A DNA stretch of 47,442 nucleotides from contig CALBWK010000007.1 in NCBI GenBank assembly GCA_937969415.1, positions 1 through 47,442 of the forward strand, written 5' to 3'. The notes under the pieces are model-generated. The model had not been told where the DNA came from. It saw nothing but the letters and a program-made list of their open reading frames with translations, and made no database searches. Made by a program: the position numbers and the translations under genes. The stretch comes from an uncultured Saprospiraceae bacterium. Lineage in GTDB: Bacteria > Bacteroidota > Bacteroidia > Chitinophagales > Saprospiraceae. Every line of letters begins with the position of its first letter. The stretch's first letter is position 1. This document shows, one piece after another, positions 8,402-16,659 of this stretch.

Positions 8402-9406
8402 TCAACCCACTAGCCCCAACAAAAAAAGTCCATAACCACCAACGGCTAACAAAAACATAAATTCCTTGATGATTTTATTACTAGAGGATTCTAAGACAAG
8501 CCCGTAGCATAGGCCTATAGGGACAGAGGCCATTAGGAGATGCATTTCATGGACAGGGTTTCCAAAGAAAACTGAGAAAAGTGCAACTAGAAAAGTCCAA
8601 TAGGCTAACTCAATTTTTTTAATGGCATCAAATTTCTTTTTCTTTTTTATTTCCGAATTGAAGAAGATGGAGATTAGGATTAACAAGATCAATAAAATCG
8701 GCTTGGCTAGAGTTATCGGATTTTCCCAATTGACTTGAGGTATGCTGACAATATGCTGAGTAAATGGCGAAAATCTGTCCATCATATCAAAATAGAAAAA
8801 GACCGTTCCCATCAGAAAGAATGGTGTCAGAAGACCAATCAGCATCTGTAAGGTCTCTCTGACATTGATATTGCGTAGGCTGAGCAGACCTAGTAACAGC
8901 ACAATCAAAAACAATAGATAAGGCGTGTAAAAACAGGTAGATAAGGCTAACCAAAACCCACTATTGAAGATGTTGATAATAGGCTGAAACTTCTTATAGA
9001 CCTTAAATAAGCTATTGAGAGAAAGTATAAAAAAAGTGTTGGCAATAAGAATGGGATGGTAGATCTGATTGCTCATCACCCAAGCACTAAAGAGGATAAA
9101 GACAGCCGCTGGGATAGTGCTCAGCGCTCTGCTTAACTTATGTTTTATGACGATATCATTGATAAGGTAGGCTTGGATAAGTATCAGAATGATCGAAAAA
9201 GAAACCATTAGAATTGTCGATCTCTCTTGTAGATTGAAGAGATCTCCGAATATTGAATTTGTTGCGAGTGTGTTGACTTGAGCAGGAACAACAAAATGAT
9301 AAGCCAAGAGCGCAATGGCCAACAAGGCAAGGAAGATTAAGTTGATGAATAAGTTTCTCCTAAATAGACTAAGCACGAGTCTGGTTTGTATGCTGCAACT
9401 AGCCAT
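8402..9406 (-). CDS. polytopic membrane protein, DUF6427-like
   Basis: Function unknown. The 334-residue chain is strongly hydrophobic, with roughly nine to ten membrane segments spread over the whole length and a Lys-rich cytoplasmic stretch (NSEIKKKKKFDAIKK) near residue 255. The pattern, length and the N-terminal MASCSIQTRLVLSLFRRN loop followed by a first helix resemble the DUF6427 family of Bacteroidota inner-membrane proteins, an assignment made from memory of the family and not certain. The gene is divergent from hemA. It stands alone and gives no functional context. Confidence 0.7.
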   Translation of the reverse strand: MASCSIQTRLVLSLFRRNLFINLIFLALLAIALLAYHFVVPAQVNTLATNSIFGDLFNLQERSTILMVSFSIILILIQAYLINDIVIKHKLSRALSTIPAAVFILFSAWVMSNQIYHPILIANTFFILSLNSLFKVYKKFQPIINIFNSGFWLALSTCFYTPYLLFLIVLLLGLLSLRNINVRETLQMLIGLLTPFFLMGTVFFYFDMMDRFSPFTQHIVSIPQVNWENPITLAKPILLILLILISIFFNSEIKKKKKFDAIKKIELAYWTFLVALFSVFFGNPVHEMHLLMASVPIGLCYGLVLESSSNKIIKEFMFLLAVGGYGLFLLGLVG

Positions 9407-9525
9407 TTGACTAGATAACCGCCAAGATAATCAATCGCTTGATATGTCTCCTAATAGTCTGTCTATGACCTCTATTTGTAACTTTGAGTGGCGAGTGGAT
9501 TGGTCCATATTACATACATATGACA

Positions 9526-9553
9526 TTGACCAATGTTAGGCTTTTTACCTTTG
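9526..9553 (+). promoter_or_regulatory. candidate hemA promoter, close to the start codon
   Basis: TACCTTTG at 9546-9553 matches TAnnTTTG. A TTG at 9526-9528 stands 17 nt upstream, slightly short of the usual spacing. The box ends five bases before the ATG at 9559, so the transcript would be leaderless or nearly so if this promoter is used. Confidence 0.45.
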
Positions 9554-9558
9554 TGGAA

Positions 9559-10788
9559 ATGTATCTGCTACAACCATATAGAGTCGTAACGGTCACCCAC
9601 CACAACCTGAATGTTCAGGAAATAGGACATTTCTACCTTCGAGGAGAGGGGGATAATCGTGTTTCTGAAGGTATACAACGCCTCAAGGACGCTTTTGGGT
9701 TTGAAGAGTTACACTATCTAGAGACCTGTAACAGAGTCAGTTATATAATTTATGGAGGTCTAGACCTACCGTCTGATTTCTTAAAGTCCTTCTTTAAGGT
9801 CGCCAACCCAGACTTTAGTGCCGAGGCATTAGAGACGATCAACAAATTTGCTGTTGTACTAGAAGCGGATAAGGCCATACAGCACGTATTTGAACTTGCC
9901 TCATCTATGGATTCTTTGGTGGTCGGGGAGAGAGAGATATTTAGACAATATAGACAGGCTTATGAAAACTGTAAGCATCTAGGTCATATAGGAGATAAGC
10001 TGAGATTACTGGAAAAGGCAACTGTCAAAACAGCCAAAGAAGTATACAACAACACCAAAATAGGCGAAAAGCCCTTGTCTGTTGTTTCCTTAGCAATGCA
10101 GGCCCTTCTGAAGAGACAGCATCAGACCAGTTCTAAAGTGGTCTTAGTCGGTGGAGGAGAGACCAATGCGCTCGTCGCCAAGTTCCTCAAAAAGTATCAG
10201 TACTCTGATATTAGAATCTACAATAGGAGTCTCAATAATGCTCAAGCACTGGCCCAATCTGTAGGCGCAGAGTCCTTTCATATTCAAGATCTTAAGGAGT
10301 TAGATGGTGATTTTGATATCATATTCATCTGTACTTCCGCCAATAAAGTTATTATCGACCAAGTCCTCTATACAGATATGCTCAATGGTGATGAGAGAGA
10401 AAAAGTGATCATCGATCTTGCAGTTCCGCGTAATGTATCTCAGGAAGTAGTGGATAACAACAAGGTCCACTATATCGATATCGAAAGCCTCAAAAAGTTA
10501 TCTGAAGCCAATCTAGAATTCAGAAAGCAGGAGGTAGAAAAAGCGAGACCTATTATCGCCAATAATATCAAAGCCTTCAGAGATTTGGTACAAGAGCGCC
10601 AGATAGAACACGCTATGTCTGCAGTCCCTGCAGAAATCAAAGCTGTCAAGGCTCGTGCCCTCAATGAAGTCTATCGCGATAGAATCGATCTTCTCGATCC
10701 CAATGGCAAAGCCTTGTTGATGGAAATGATGGACTATATGGAAAAGAAATGTGTTTCCATTCCTATCAAGCTCGCCAAGAAAATATAA
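9559..10788 (+). CDS. hemA: glutamyl-tRNA reductase
   Basis: First committed step of the C5 tetrapyrrole pathway: NADPH-dependent reduction of glutamyl-tRNA to glutamate-1-semialdehyde. From ATG 9559 the product is 409 residues. The catalytic cysteine sits in HYLETCNRVSYI (C57). The substrate-domain signature VVGEREIFRQ and the NADP-binding Rossmann region (KVVLVGGGETNALVAKFL) follow, then a C-terminal helical dimerisation domain. A longer frame from TTG 9484 exists, but homologues begin near MYLLQPYRVVTVTHHN. Other haem genes are not in the window. Regulation through a promoter abutting the ATG is possible. Confidence 0.95.
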   Translation: MYLLQPYRVVTVTHHNLNVQEIGHFYLRGEGDNRVSEGIQRLKDAFGFEELHYLETCNRVSYIIYGGLDLPSDFLKSFFKVANPDFSAEALETINKFAVVLEADKAIQHVFELASSMDSLVVGEREIFRQYRQAYENCKHLGHIGDKLRLLEKATVKTAKEVYNNTKIGEKPLSVVSLAMQALLKRQHQTSSKVVLVGGGETNALVAKFLKKYQYSDIRIYNRSLNNAQALAQSVGAESFHIQDLKELDGDFDIIFICTSANKVIIDQVLYTDMLNGDEREKVIIDLAVPRNVSQEVVDNNKVHYIDIESLKKLSEANLEFRKQEVEKARPIIANNIKAFRDLVQERQIEHAMSAVPAEIKAVKARALNEVYRDRIDLLDPNGKALLMEMMDYMEKKCVSIPIKLAKKI

Positions 10789-10828
10789 CAGACCTCACTA
10801 TTTGGCTTTTACTAGCCACCCTGGTTAT

Positions 10829-11161
10829 CTAGCGAGCACACTTTATACACTTGCTGCTCTCTGGCATAAACATCAGTCGTTTAGGGTTGATCAGCTTCTT
10901 GCAGTTGGTACATAAGCCAAAGTCCGGGTTGTCGATTTTTGTCAAGGCCACTTTGAGCTTATTACGCTTGGAGATTTTGTTGCGTAGCGAAGCCTCCATC
11001 ACGCTTTTGTTGTTGATGGCGTCCATTCTAGAAATTCTTCCGAGCGAGTTTTCTGGTTTGACGGGTTGGGTCATCTTTTCAGTTTCCTTGATGTCTTCCT
11101 CATACTTGATGATGAGGGCTTCAATCTTGGCTTTGAGTTCTGCTTTTGTCTCTGAGGTCAT
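10829..11161 (-). CDS. DksA/TraR-type C4 zinc-finger protein
   Basis: Predicted small regulator of the DksA/TraR family, which binds RNA polymerase's secondary channel in characterised members. The 110-residue protein has a helical N-terminal half and a C-terminal zinc finger with C84, C87, C105 and C108 (CTNCKKL, then CIKCAR). The conserved segment LGRISRMDAINNKSV in the coiled-coil tip region is typical of the Bacteroidota version. It is convergent with hemA, whose stop lies 40 bases away. No clear promoter was found. Whether it has DksA-like ppGpp-linked activity is inference. Confidence 0.85.
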   Translation of the reverse strand: MTSETKAELKAKIEALIIKYEEDIKETEKMTQPVKPENSLGRISRMDAINNKSVMEASLRNKISKRNKLKVALTKIDNPDFGLCTNCKKLINPKRLMFMPESSKCIKCAR

Positions 11162-11370
11162 CTTTCTCTATTATGTGCTACCGTATCCACTAAAATTAAG
11201 GAAGCTTAGCTTAATAAGCAGCGCTATACTGTTAAGGAAATGACGATTCTGAAAGTAATTTAGGGCAAGGGATACCCGTTATAGTATCTTTAGAAGGCTT
11301 CTAAACCAAAACCAAACATTCTCTGGCACAGCGCGATTGGACATATTATTCCCTGACAGGACAACCCTAT

Positions 11371-11673
11371 ATGATACAGATGTACCACGGGGATGATTCT
11401 CGCCACCTCATCATCTTCGTCAATGGAGAAATTATTCAGATTGCCTTTGACCAGTCGGAGCCTAAGGTTTACAGCTTCTTGATAGAGCAGCAGTTGTTAG
11501 AACTAGAACTCAAGGCAGACGGAGAGGCTTTCTCCTATGAGGTAACACCTCAAGCACCAGCTGCCAACTTGGAAGAGGAGAAGATATTTAGCCACCAATT
11601 TTGGATACCACTCATAGCGCTATTGGTCATACTTAACTTGGCATTTTATCTTTTTAAGAGCCTCAATGGCTGA
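11371..11673 (+). CDS. small membrane-anchored protein of unknown function
   Basis: I do not recognise this 100-residue protein. The first ~70 residues are soluble-looking and acidic (MIQMYHGDDSRHLIIFVNGE). A single strong hydrophobic segment lies at about 77-94 (FWIPLIALLVILNLAFYLF), followed by a short KSLNG tail. That predicts a C-terminally anchored protein with its main domain in the cytoplasm if no signal is used. A near-match -7 box (TATCTTTA) lies about 80 bases upstream. The gene is isolated between the DksA-like gene and scpB. Confidence 0.6.
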   Translation: MIQMYHGDDSRHLIIFVNGEIIQIAFDQSEPKVYSFLIEQQLLELELKADGEAFSYEVTPQAPAANLEEEKIFSHQFWIPLIALLVILNLAFYLFKSLNG

Positions 11674-11793
11674 TACCCTAAAGTAGCTTTACCTTTCCAA
11701 AGTCTAGGACAGGATTAATCTGGTATTTTGTTTCGGTAATTTATAGTACTTAACTACGCAAATATTTCCTCTAATAAGAGCGGATATAGAGGG

Positions 11794-11822
11794 TTGGCAA
11801 GTACTAAAAAGTCCTAAATTTG
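11794..11822 (+). promoter_or_regulatory. promoter for scpB-DUF2480
   Basis: TTG at 11794-11796 and TAAATTTG at 11815-11822 fit the Bacteroidota -33/-7 pair with an 18-nt spacer. The predicted transcript start near 11828 leaves a leader of about 24 nt before the TTG start codon at 11852. Confidence 0.6.
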
Positions 11823-11851
11823 CCGACCTTAATACTCTAAAAGTCTCAATC

Positions 11852-12568
11852 TTGGATAACCTACAACTATATATAGAGAGCCTCATTTTTGCCTCTACCA
11901 AAGCAATCACCATCAAGGACATCAAAGGTGCCCTAGAAGCCCATTTTGAGACGAAATTCAAGGAGAAAGAGGTCCAAAAAGCACTAGATGAGCTCAATGA
12001 AAAGTACAATGACCCTAAGTACCCATTCGAAATACTAGGCTTATCTGGTGGTTATCAGTTTATGACCAAGGGGACCTATTACCCTCTAGTCGCCCAACAT
12101 CTCAAACTAGAGTCTAAGAAGAAGCTCTCCAAAGCAGCCCTCGAGACCCTAGCTATCATCTCTTATAAGCAACCCGTCACTAAGTCAGGTATGGAAGCGA
12201 TAAGAGGAGTCAATTGTGATTATAGCGTCCAGAAGCTGTTAGATAAGGACCTCATCCAGATCAAAGGTAGAGCAGAAGGGCCTGGTAGACCGCTACTATA
12301 CAGTACTACGGAGAAGTTTATGGATACCTTCGGCTTGCAGACCTTGGATGACTTACCTAAGATTAAGGAGTTTGAGTTGCCAGAGAACGAAATCGGCCTT
12401 CGCACTGACGAAGAAGCAGAGCCTACAGAGCCTGTTGTTACTGAACCAATTGTCGAAATTGAGGGTTCTAATATTCCGGAGGTTATGGATCTAAATGAAG
12501 ATACCGTAGCGAACATAGAGACGCAACCTCAGATGCAAGCGCCTGGCAAAAGCGATGAAGAAGAATAG
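11852..12568 (+). CDS. scpB: segregation and condensation protein B
   Basis: Kleisin-associated subunit of the SMC-ScpAB condensin complex, acting in chromosome compaction and segregation. The 238-residue protein has two winged-helix domains (about 1-80 and 85-160), including the family hallmark AALETLAIISYKQPVTKSG followed by IRGV and GRPLLYSTT. It ends in an acidic, Pro/Thr-rich tail of ~65 residues, which is normal for the family. The start is a TTG: the encoded DNLQLYIESLIFAS aligns with the usual ScpB N-terminus, and no ATG lies nearby in frame. scpA is not in the window. DUF2480 follows after 49 bases and is probably co-transcribed. Confidence 0.92.
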   Translation: MDNLQLYIESLIFASTKAITIKDIKGALEAHFETKFKEKEVQKALDELNEKYNDPKYPFEILGLSGGYQFMTKGTYYPLVAQHLKLESKKKLSKAALETLAIISYKQPVTKSGMEAIRGVNCDYSVQKLLDKDLIQIKGRAEGPGRPLLYSTTEKFMDTFGLQTLDDLPKIKEFELPENEIGLRTDEEAEPTEPVVTEPIVEIEGSNIPEVMDLNEDTVANIETQPQMQAPGKSDEEE

Positions 12569-12617
12569 CTAGCCGCTAGCACAAAGAGTTTTTCTAACCT
12601 ACAATAAAGTCTACAAG

Positions 12618-13142
12618 ATGGAAGATCCGATAAAGCCCCTAGTTAATAGAGTTGCCAATAGTGGACTAGTTGTATTTAATCTAGAAGATCACTTTCCAGA
12701 AAAAGAAATGGTTGATATAGATCTCAAGCCGTTTTTGTTTAAGGAGCTTATCCTTAAGGAAAAAGATTTCAGAACAGCACTCAAAGAAACCGACTGGAGC
12801 CAGTACCAAGACAAAATTGTTTTGGTCTATGTGAGCAATGATGCTATCATTCCCGTATGGGCATATATGCTGATCAGCAGTTATCTTTCTGGGATTGCAG
12901 CGGAATGCTATCAAGGTACACAACAAGATTATCTCAAACTCCATTACAGCCAAGTCATTGCTCAAGTCGACCCCTCTGAGTATGAAGACCAACGCCTCAT
13001 CATCAAAGGCTGCAGCAACAAACCCGTACCGCCAAGTGCCTACGCCGCCATCACTTCTAAGCTCAAGCCGGTCGCTAAGAGTCTTATGTATGGGGAGCCA
13101 TGCAGTACCGTGCCTATCTTTAAGAGGCCAAGGAAGGTGTAA
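12618..13142 (+). CDS. DUF2480 family protein
   Basis: Function unknown; the family is restricted largely to Bacteroidota. The 174-residue protein matches it end to end: N-terminal VNRVANSGLVVFNLED, then LFKELILKEKDFR, DWSQYQDK, a central PVWAYMLISSYL, and a conserved C-terminal IKGCSNKPVPPSAYA with YGEPCSTVPIFKR. The two cysteines in those last motifs are conserved, which hints at a metal site or a cofactor, though this is inference. No signal peptide is seen, so it is cytoplasmic. It follows scpB by 49 bases and probably shares its promoter. Confidence 0.9.
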   Translation: MEDPIKPLVNRVANSGLVVFNLEDHFPEKEMVDIDLKPFLFKELILKEKDFRTALKETDWSQYQDKIVLVYVSNDAIIPVWAYMLISSYLSGIAAECYQGTQQDYLKLHYSQVIAQVDPSEYEDQRLIIKGCSNKPVPPSAYAAITSKLKPVAKSLMYGEPCSTVPIFKRPRKV

Positions 13143-13150
13143 GTTTTCTG

Positions 13151-13192
13151 TCCTTCCATTCCGACCGTAGCAAAGCGGAGCGGAGGAATCTA
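13151..13192. repeat. REP-like palindromic element
   Basis: The bases around ATTCCGACCGTAGC and GCGGAGCGGAGGAATC form an imperfect inverted repeat (ATTCC at 13158-13162 with GGAAT at 13185-13189, plus inner G/C pairs). Elements of this form are widely repeated in spacers of Bacteroidota genomes. Here it lies nine bases after the DUF2480 stop, where it may end or stabilise the transcript. Only one copy is visible. Confidence 0.5.
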
Positions 13193-13416
13193 GTTCTAAT
13201 TAATTCCGAAATATTAAGATAGGCAGACTTAATTAACGGACTAGCGTATGCTACTTAGGCTTTGCTTTATTTTCTTAGGCAGGATGCAAATAAAATAAAT
13301 GGAGAGTACTAACGTCTCTTGAAAATAATCTTTACACAATTACATAGGTGAAGAACCCCGTTACACTGAGGACTGCGGTCAGAATAAAAAACAAAACTCT
13401 GAAAATTGATTTCTCC

Positions 13417-14430
13417 CTAGATAGCCGCCAATCTCCTTTCTCTGATAAAGCCCTGCTCAGCCATCCACTCATCGTTGTAGATTTTAGAAAGGTAACGAGA
13501 TCCGTGATCAGAAAATAAGAGCACAACAGTATCTGTCGGTTTCAGGGTATCTGCTATCTGTCTGACAGCTTGGCAAGCACTACCACTAGAGTATCCTATA
13601 AAGAGGCCTTCATTACGGCATACCTCTCGAGCTTGCAGTGCGCTATCCTTGTCTGTTACCTTGACAAAGCTGTCTATGATTGCTCGATCGTAGTTGGCTG
13701 GGATGATATCTTTTCCGAGGCCCTCTACTTTCTTAGAGTATATTTCGTCTTTGTCAAAAATCTCTTCGTCGTGGAATTTCTTAAGGACAGATCCGTATGA
13801 GTCTACACCGATGATGTTGACCTCAGGATTTTGTTCTTTCATATAGCGACCAGCGCCTACTAAGGTGCCACAAGTACCACCACAACAGACATAATGTGTG
13901 ATTTTACCTTCTGTTTGCTTCCAGATTTCTGGTCCGGTGGAGGTATAATGCGCAGAGGCATTATCTGTGTTATAGTTTTGGTTAAGGTAGTAAGAGTCAG
14001 GGATATCTACAGCCAACTTTTCTGCTCGCTTATAGTAGGATTCTGGATTTTGGCTATCGACAATAGGGCAGAGGATAACTCTAGCACCTAGGGCCTTAAG
14101 CATAGCCAGTTTTTCTTTTGAGGCTGTGTTTTTTACAGTCAGGATACATTTGTAGCCTTTTATAGCACAGATCATTGCAATACTAAAGCCCATATTACCA
14201 GAAGTGGCTTCTATTATGGTTGATCCTGGTCGGATAAGCCCTTTCTTTTCGGCTTGACCTATCATATAAGAGGCCGATCTATCTTTGGCAGAGTTGCCAG
14301 GATTGAATCCTTCGACTTTAGCGTAGATATTGGCACCTAACTCTTCACTAAGGTGGTTTAACCTCACTAAAGGAGTTTTCGCGATGAGATGGGTGATATT
14401 ATTCACCACAGGTAGTTCCTTTTCCTTCAC
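13417..14430 (-). CDS. cystathionine beta-synthase-like PLP enzyme
   Basis: Fold-type II PLP enzyme predicted to condense serine (or an activated serine) with homocysteine or sulfide. The 337-residue chain has the PLP lysine in GNSAKDR (K49), the Asn loop TSGNMGF and the phosphate-binding GGTCGTLVG. The C-terminal part (GLGKDIIPANYD, GYSSGSA, SDHGSRYLSKIYNDEWM) is closer to cystathionine beta-synthase than to cysteine synthase CysK. There is no regulatory tandem-CBS extension and no haem-binding N-terminus. CysK-like activity remains possible. The gene stands alone; ahcY, which would supply homocysteine, lies about 8 kb away. Confidence 0.85.
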   Translation of the reverse strand: MKEKELPVVNNITHLIAKTPLVRLNHLSEELGANIYAKVEGFNPGNSAKDRSASYMIGQAEKKGLIRPGSTIIEATSGNMGFSIAMICAIKGYKCILTVKNTASKEKLAMLKALGARVILCPIVDSQNPESYYKRAEKLAVDIPDSYYLNQNYNTDNASAHYTSTGPEIWKQTEGKITHYVCCGGTCGTLVGAGRYMKEQNPEVNIIGVDSYGSVLKKFHDEEIFDKDEIYSKKVEGLGKDIIPANYDRAIIDSFVKVTDKDSALQAREVCRNEGLFIGYSSGSACQAVRQIADTLKPTDTVVLLFSDHGSRYLSKIYNDEWMAEQGFIRERRLAAI

Positions 14431-14572
14431 AATAATCTTTATCTCGGTTTTTTATTCAGCTATAAACAAATACAATTATAGGCAGATTATGAGCCAACTA
14501 CGATAAGACTAGTCTTAAAGGTTGAAGATTATAGGTCTTAGAAAGTCCAAAACCTAGCTATACTGTAGGTTT

Positions 14573-14914
14573 TCAGCGATCTTGTTGTAGCCTTGCCGTA
14601 TCGAAAATAGAGAGAATTAAGGGTGTATCTAGGTCGCCTTTGGCATCTAAAAGGAGTCCGGCAACCATTTTTCGACCCTTCATTTGGAGTTCAGGATATG
14701 TCTCAGAGAGGACTTTCCCCTCCAAAAAGCAGAGCTCAATATGATTGTGTGGTTGAGGGTTGAGATAGCAAATCCACTTGTTATAGTCATAAAAGGGTAC
14801 TCTATACCTGATTTTCCTAGAGACACCTTCGATATCAAGAAGGAGCTTGTCTATATAGATCGATAGCTCCAGTTGCTCTGGTGTGAGTTTATCGTGAAAT
14901 TCTGCTAAAGTCAT
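14573..14914 (-). CDS. DUF1801 domain protein
   Basis: Small 113-residue cytoplasmic protein resembling the DUF1801/YdhG-like family (IEGVSRKIRYRVPFYDYNKWICYL, a central strand-rich region, then LLLDAKGDLD). The family's biochemical role is not established. Its start is six bases after the ftcD stop on the same strand, so it is most likely co-transcribed with ftcD. That placement may be accidental. Confidence 0.65.
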   Translation of the reverse strand: MTLAEFHDKLTPEQLELSIYIDKLLLDIEGVSRKIRYRVPFYDYNKWICYLNPQPHNHIELCFLEGKVLSETYPELQMKGRKMVAGLLLDAKGDLDTPLILSIFDTARLQQDR

Positions 14915-14920
14915 TCCGCT

Positions 14921-16615
14921 CTAGCTCGTGATGACCTTTTCTACTGTAGCTAAGATGGCTTTCTGTTTGTCCTCGGATTGGGTGAGTAGAGCCTTTGACT
15001 TGGTCACCATCATTTCTACATAGTCTTTCTCGCTGAAGTCTGCACAGTTGATAAGCACGTTGAGATAAGCCCCGTGGATGGCCGCATGGACACAGAGTGC
15101 GCCTACACCCGCATCAGATACAGAGGCCGGATTCCCATTTTCAGCCATTTGATTTAAGAAATCATAGCAATCAAAAGAGGTTTGCATCACTTGGTGGGGT
15201 ATATCGATAGCGTTTTTGGTAGCGGTGATGAGGGCAGCTTTCCTCAGGGTTTTCTCATCATCACTGCCTTTGGGCATTCTGATGGCAGTCATTATGCCAT
15301 TGAATGCCTCTGTGTCTTTGTCTACTAGATCGAGTAATCTGTCCTTAAGGTGCTGGCCTTGTTCTGCTACTGTAGAGAATTCCTCCCAGCGATCATCCCA
15401 GCCACGCTTATGTGCTGAGAGGTTGGCAACCATAGTGCCGAGCGAGGCACCTAGGGCACCTACGTAGGCGGCTATGCTCCCACCTCCTGGAGCAGGACTT
15501 TCGGAGGCTGTCTCATCAGCAAACTGTCTCAAGTCCATTTTGACGAGAGGGCTAGTTGCAGCATCTTCTAGTAGATATTCTATAACTTTTTTTCTTGGGT
15601 CAAAGGGCGCCAATTCGTCTAGCCCTAAGGACTTGACTGCTATCTTGATGATCTCAGACTCAGAAATGCCTACAGACCGTTGTTGTTTTTTGAGAAAATA
15701 TTTACCCGCGTCGAGCAAGACTTTCTTTGGTACCAATCCCACCAGTTCTGACCCGGTTACACGTAGTCCTCTCTTGATAGCACAAGATTCTGTCGTATCA
15801 AAGGCCTCGTGTAGAGAGGTGACATTGATATCCGTTAGGTTCATAGAAATCTGGGCAACGCCATACTCCTCTATATACCAGCCGATCGCTTTTACAGATT
15901 TGAGTAAACCAGGGACCCTTTCAGCATTGCCCTCAGCATCTCTGACGATTTTACCTGAGACCGGATTGCCTTCTCTCTTGACACGACCATTTTCTCTTAT
16001 GTCAAAAGCTATAGAGTTGGCTCGTCTTACGGAGGTCGTATTGAGGTTAATATTGTAGGCGACAAGAAAATCTCTAGCGCCAATTACAGTAGCTCCTGCT
16101 TTGATATTGAGTTCTGAAGGACCGTGATCAGGAGCCCATTCAGGTTGTTTAATCTTCTTAGCGAAGCCTTCATACTCTCCAGACCGGATGACAGCGAGGT
16201 TTTTTCGTTGCGGTGACTTGGCTGCCGCTTCATAGAAGTAGATAGGGATGTTGAGCTCTTCACCCACTCTCTTTCCGAGTTGATGGGCATACTTAACCGT
16301 CTCATCCATAGTGATATTGGCGATGGGGATAAGGGGGCAGACATCAGTAGCCCCCATACGCGGATGCTCTCCTTTGTGCTGTGACATGTCTATCAGCTGG
16401 CTAGCCGTCTTGATCGCTAGATATGCGGCCTCTATCACTGGTTGTGGCGGCCCTACAAAAGTGACAACTGTTCTATTGGTAGCTTTTCCTGGGTCTACAT
16501 CCAGAAGTTTGACCTGTGGGACAGATTCTATGGCATCAGTGATTTGCTTGATGATGTCCATATCGACACCTTCGCTAAAATTGGGTACACATTCTATAAG
16601 TTGCTGAGAAGACAT
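14921..16615 (-). CDS. ftcD: bifunctional glutamate formimidoyltransferase / formimidotetrahydrofolate cyclodeaminase
   Basis: Moves the formimino group of formiminoglutamate (from histidine degradation) to tetrahydrofolate and then deaminates it to methenyl-THF, linking histidine breakdown to one-carbon supply. The 564-residue chain joins two enzymes. Residues ~1-335 are the formiminotransferase (ECVPNFSEG at the start, KGEHPRMGATDVCPLIP, then GARDFLVAYN). After a linker, ~365-564 is the cyclodeaminase (ESPAPGGGSIAAYVGALGA). This fused arrangement is known in animals and in some bacteria, including Bacteroidota. No other hut genes are in the window. DUF1801 follows immediately downstream. 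Confidence 0.95.
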   Translation of the reverse strand: MSSQQLIECVPNFSEGVDMDIIKQITDAIESVPQVKLLDVDPGKATNRTVVTFVGPPQPVIEAAYLAIKTASQLIDMSQHKGEHPRMGATDVCPLIPIANITMDETVKYAHQLGKRVGEELNIPIYFYEAAAKSPQRKNLAVIRSGEYEGFAKKIKQPEWAPDHGPSELNIKAGATVIGARDFLVAYNINLNTTSVRRANSIAFDIRENGRVKREGNPVSGKIVRDAEGNAERVPGLLKSVKAIGWYIEEYGVAQISMNLTDINVTSLHEAFDTTESCAIKRGLRVTGSELVGLVPKKVLLDAGKYFLKKQQRSVGISESEIIKIAVKSLGLDELAPFDPRKKVIEYLLEDAATSPLVKMDLRQFADETASESPAPGGGSIAAYVGALGASLGTMVANLSAHKRGWDDRWEEFSTVAEQGQHLKDRLLDLVDKDTEAFNGIMTAIRMPKGSDDEKTLRKAALITATKNAIDIPHQVMQTSFDCYDFLNQMAENGNPASVSDAGVGALCVHAAIHGAYLNVLINCADFSEKDYVEMMVTKSKALLTQSEDKQKAILATVEKVITS

Positions 16616-16659
16616 CTGCTTTGTTTTATGCTGATAAAAGTATATGTATTTTTAAAGCT

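Noticed and set aside
9484-9558. N-terminal extension of glutamyl-tRNA reductase from TTG 9484
   Set aside because: It extends past the homologues' start at MYLLQPYRVVTV and covers the -7 box.
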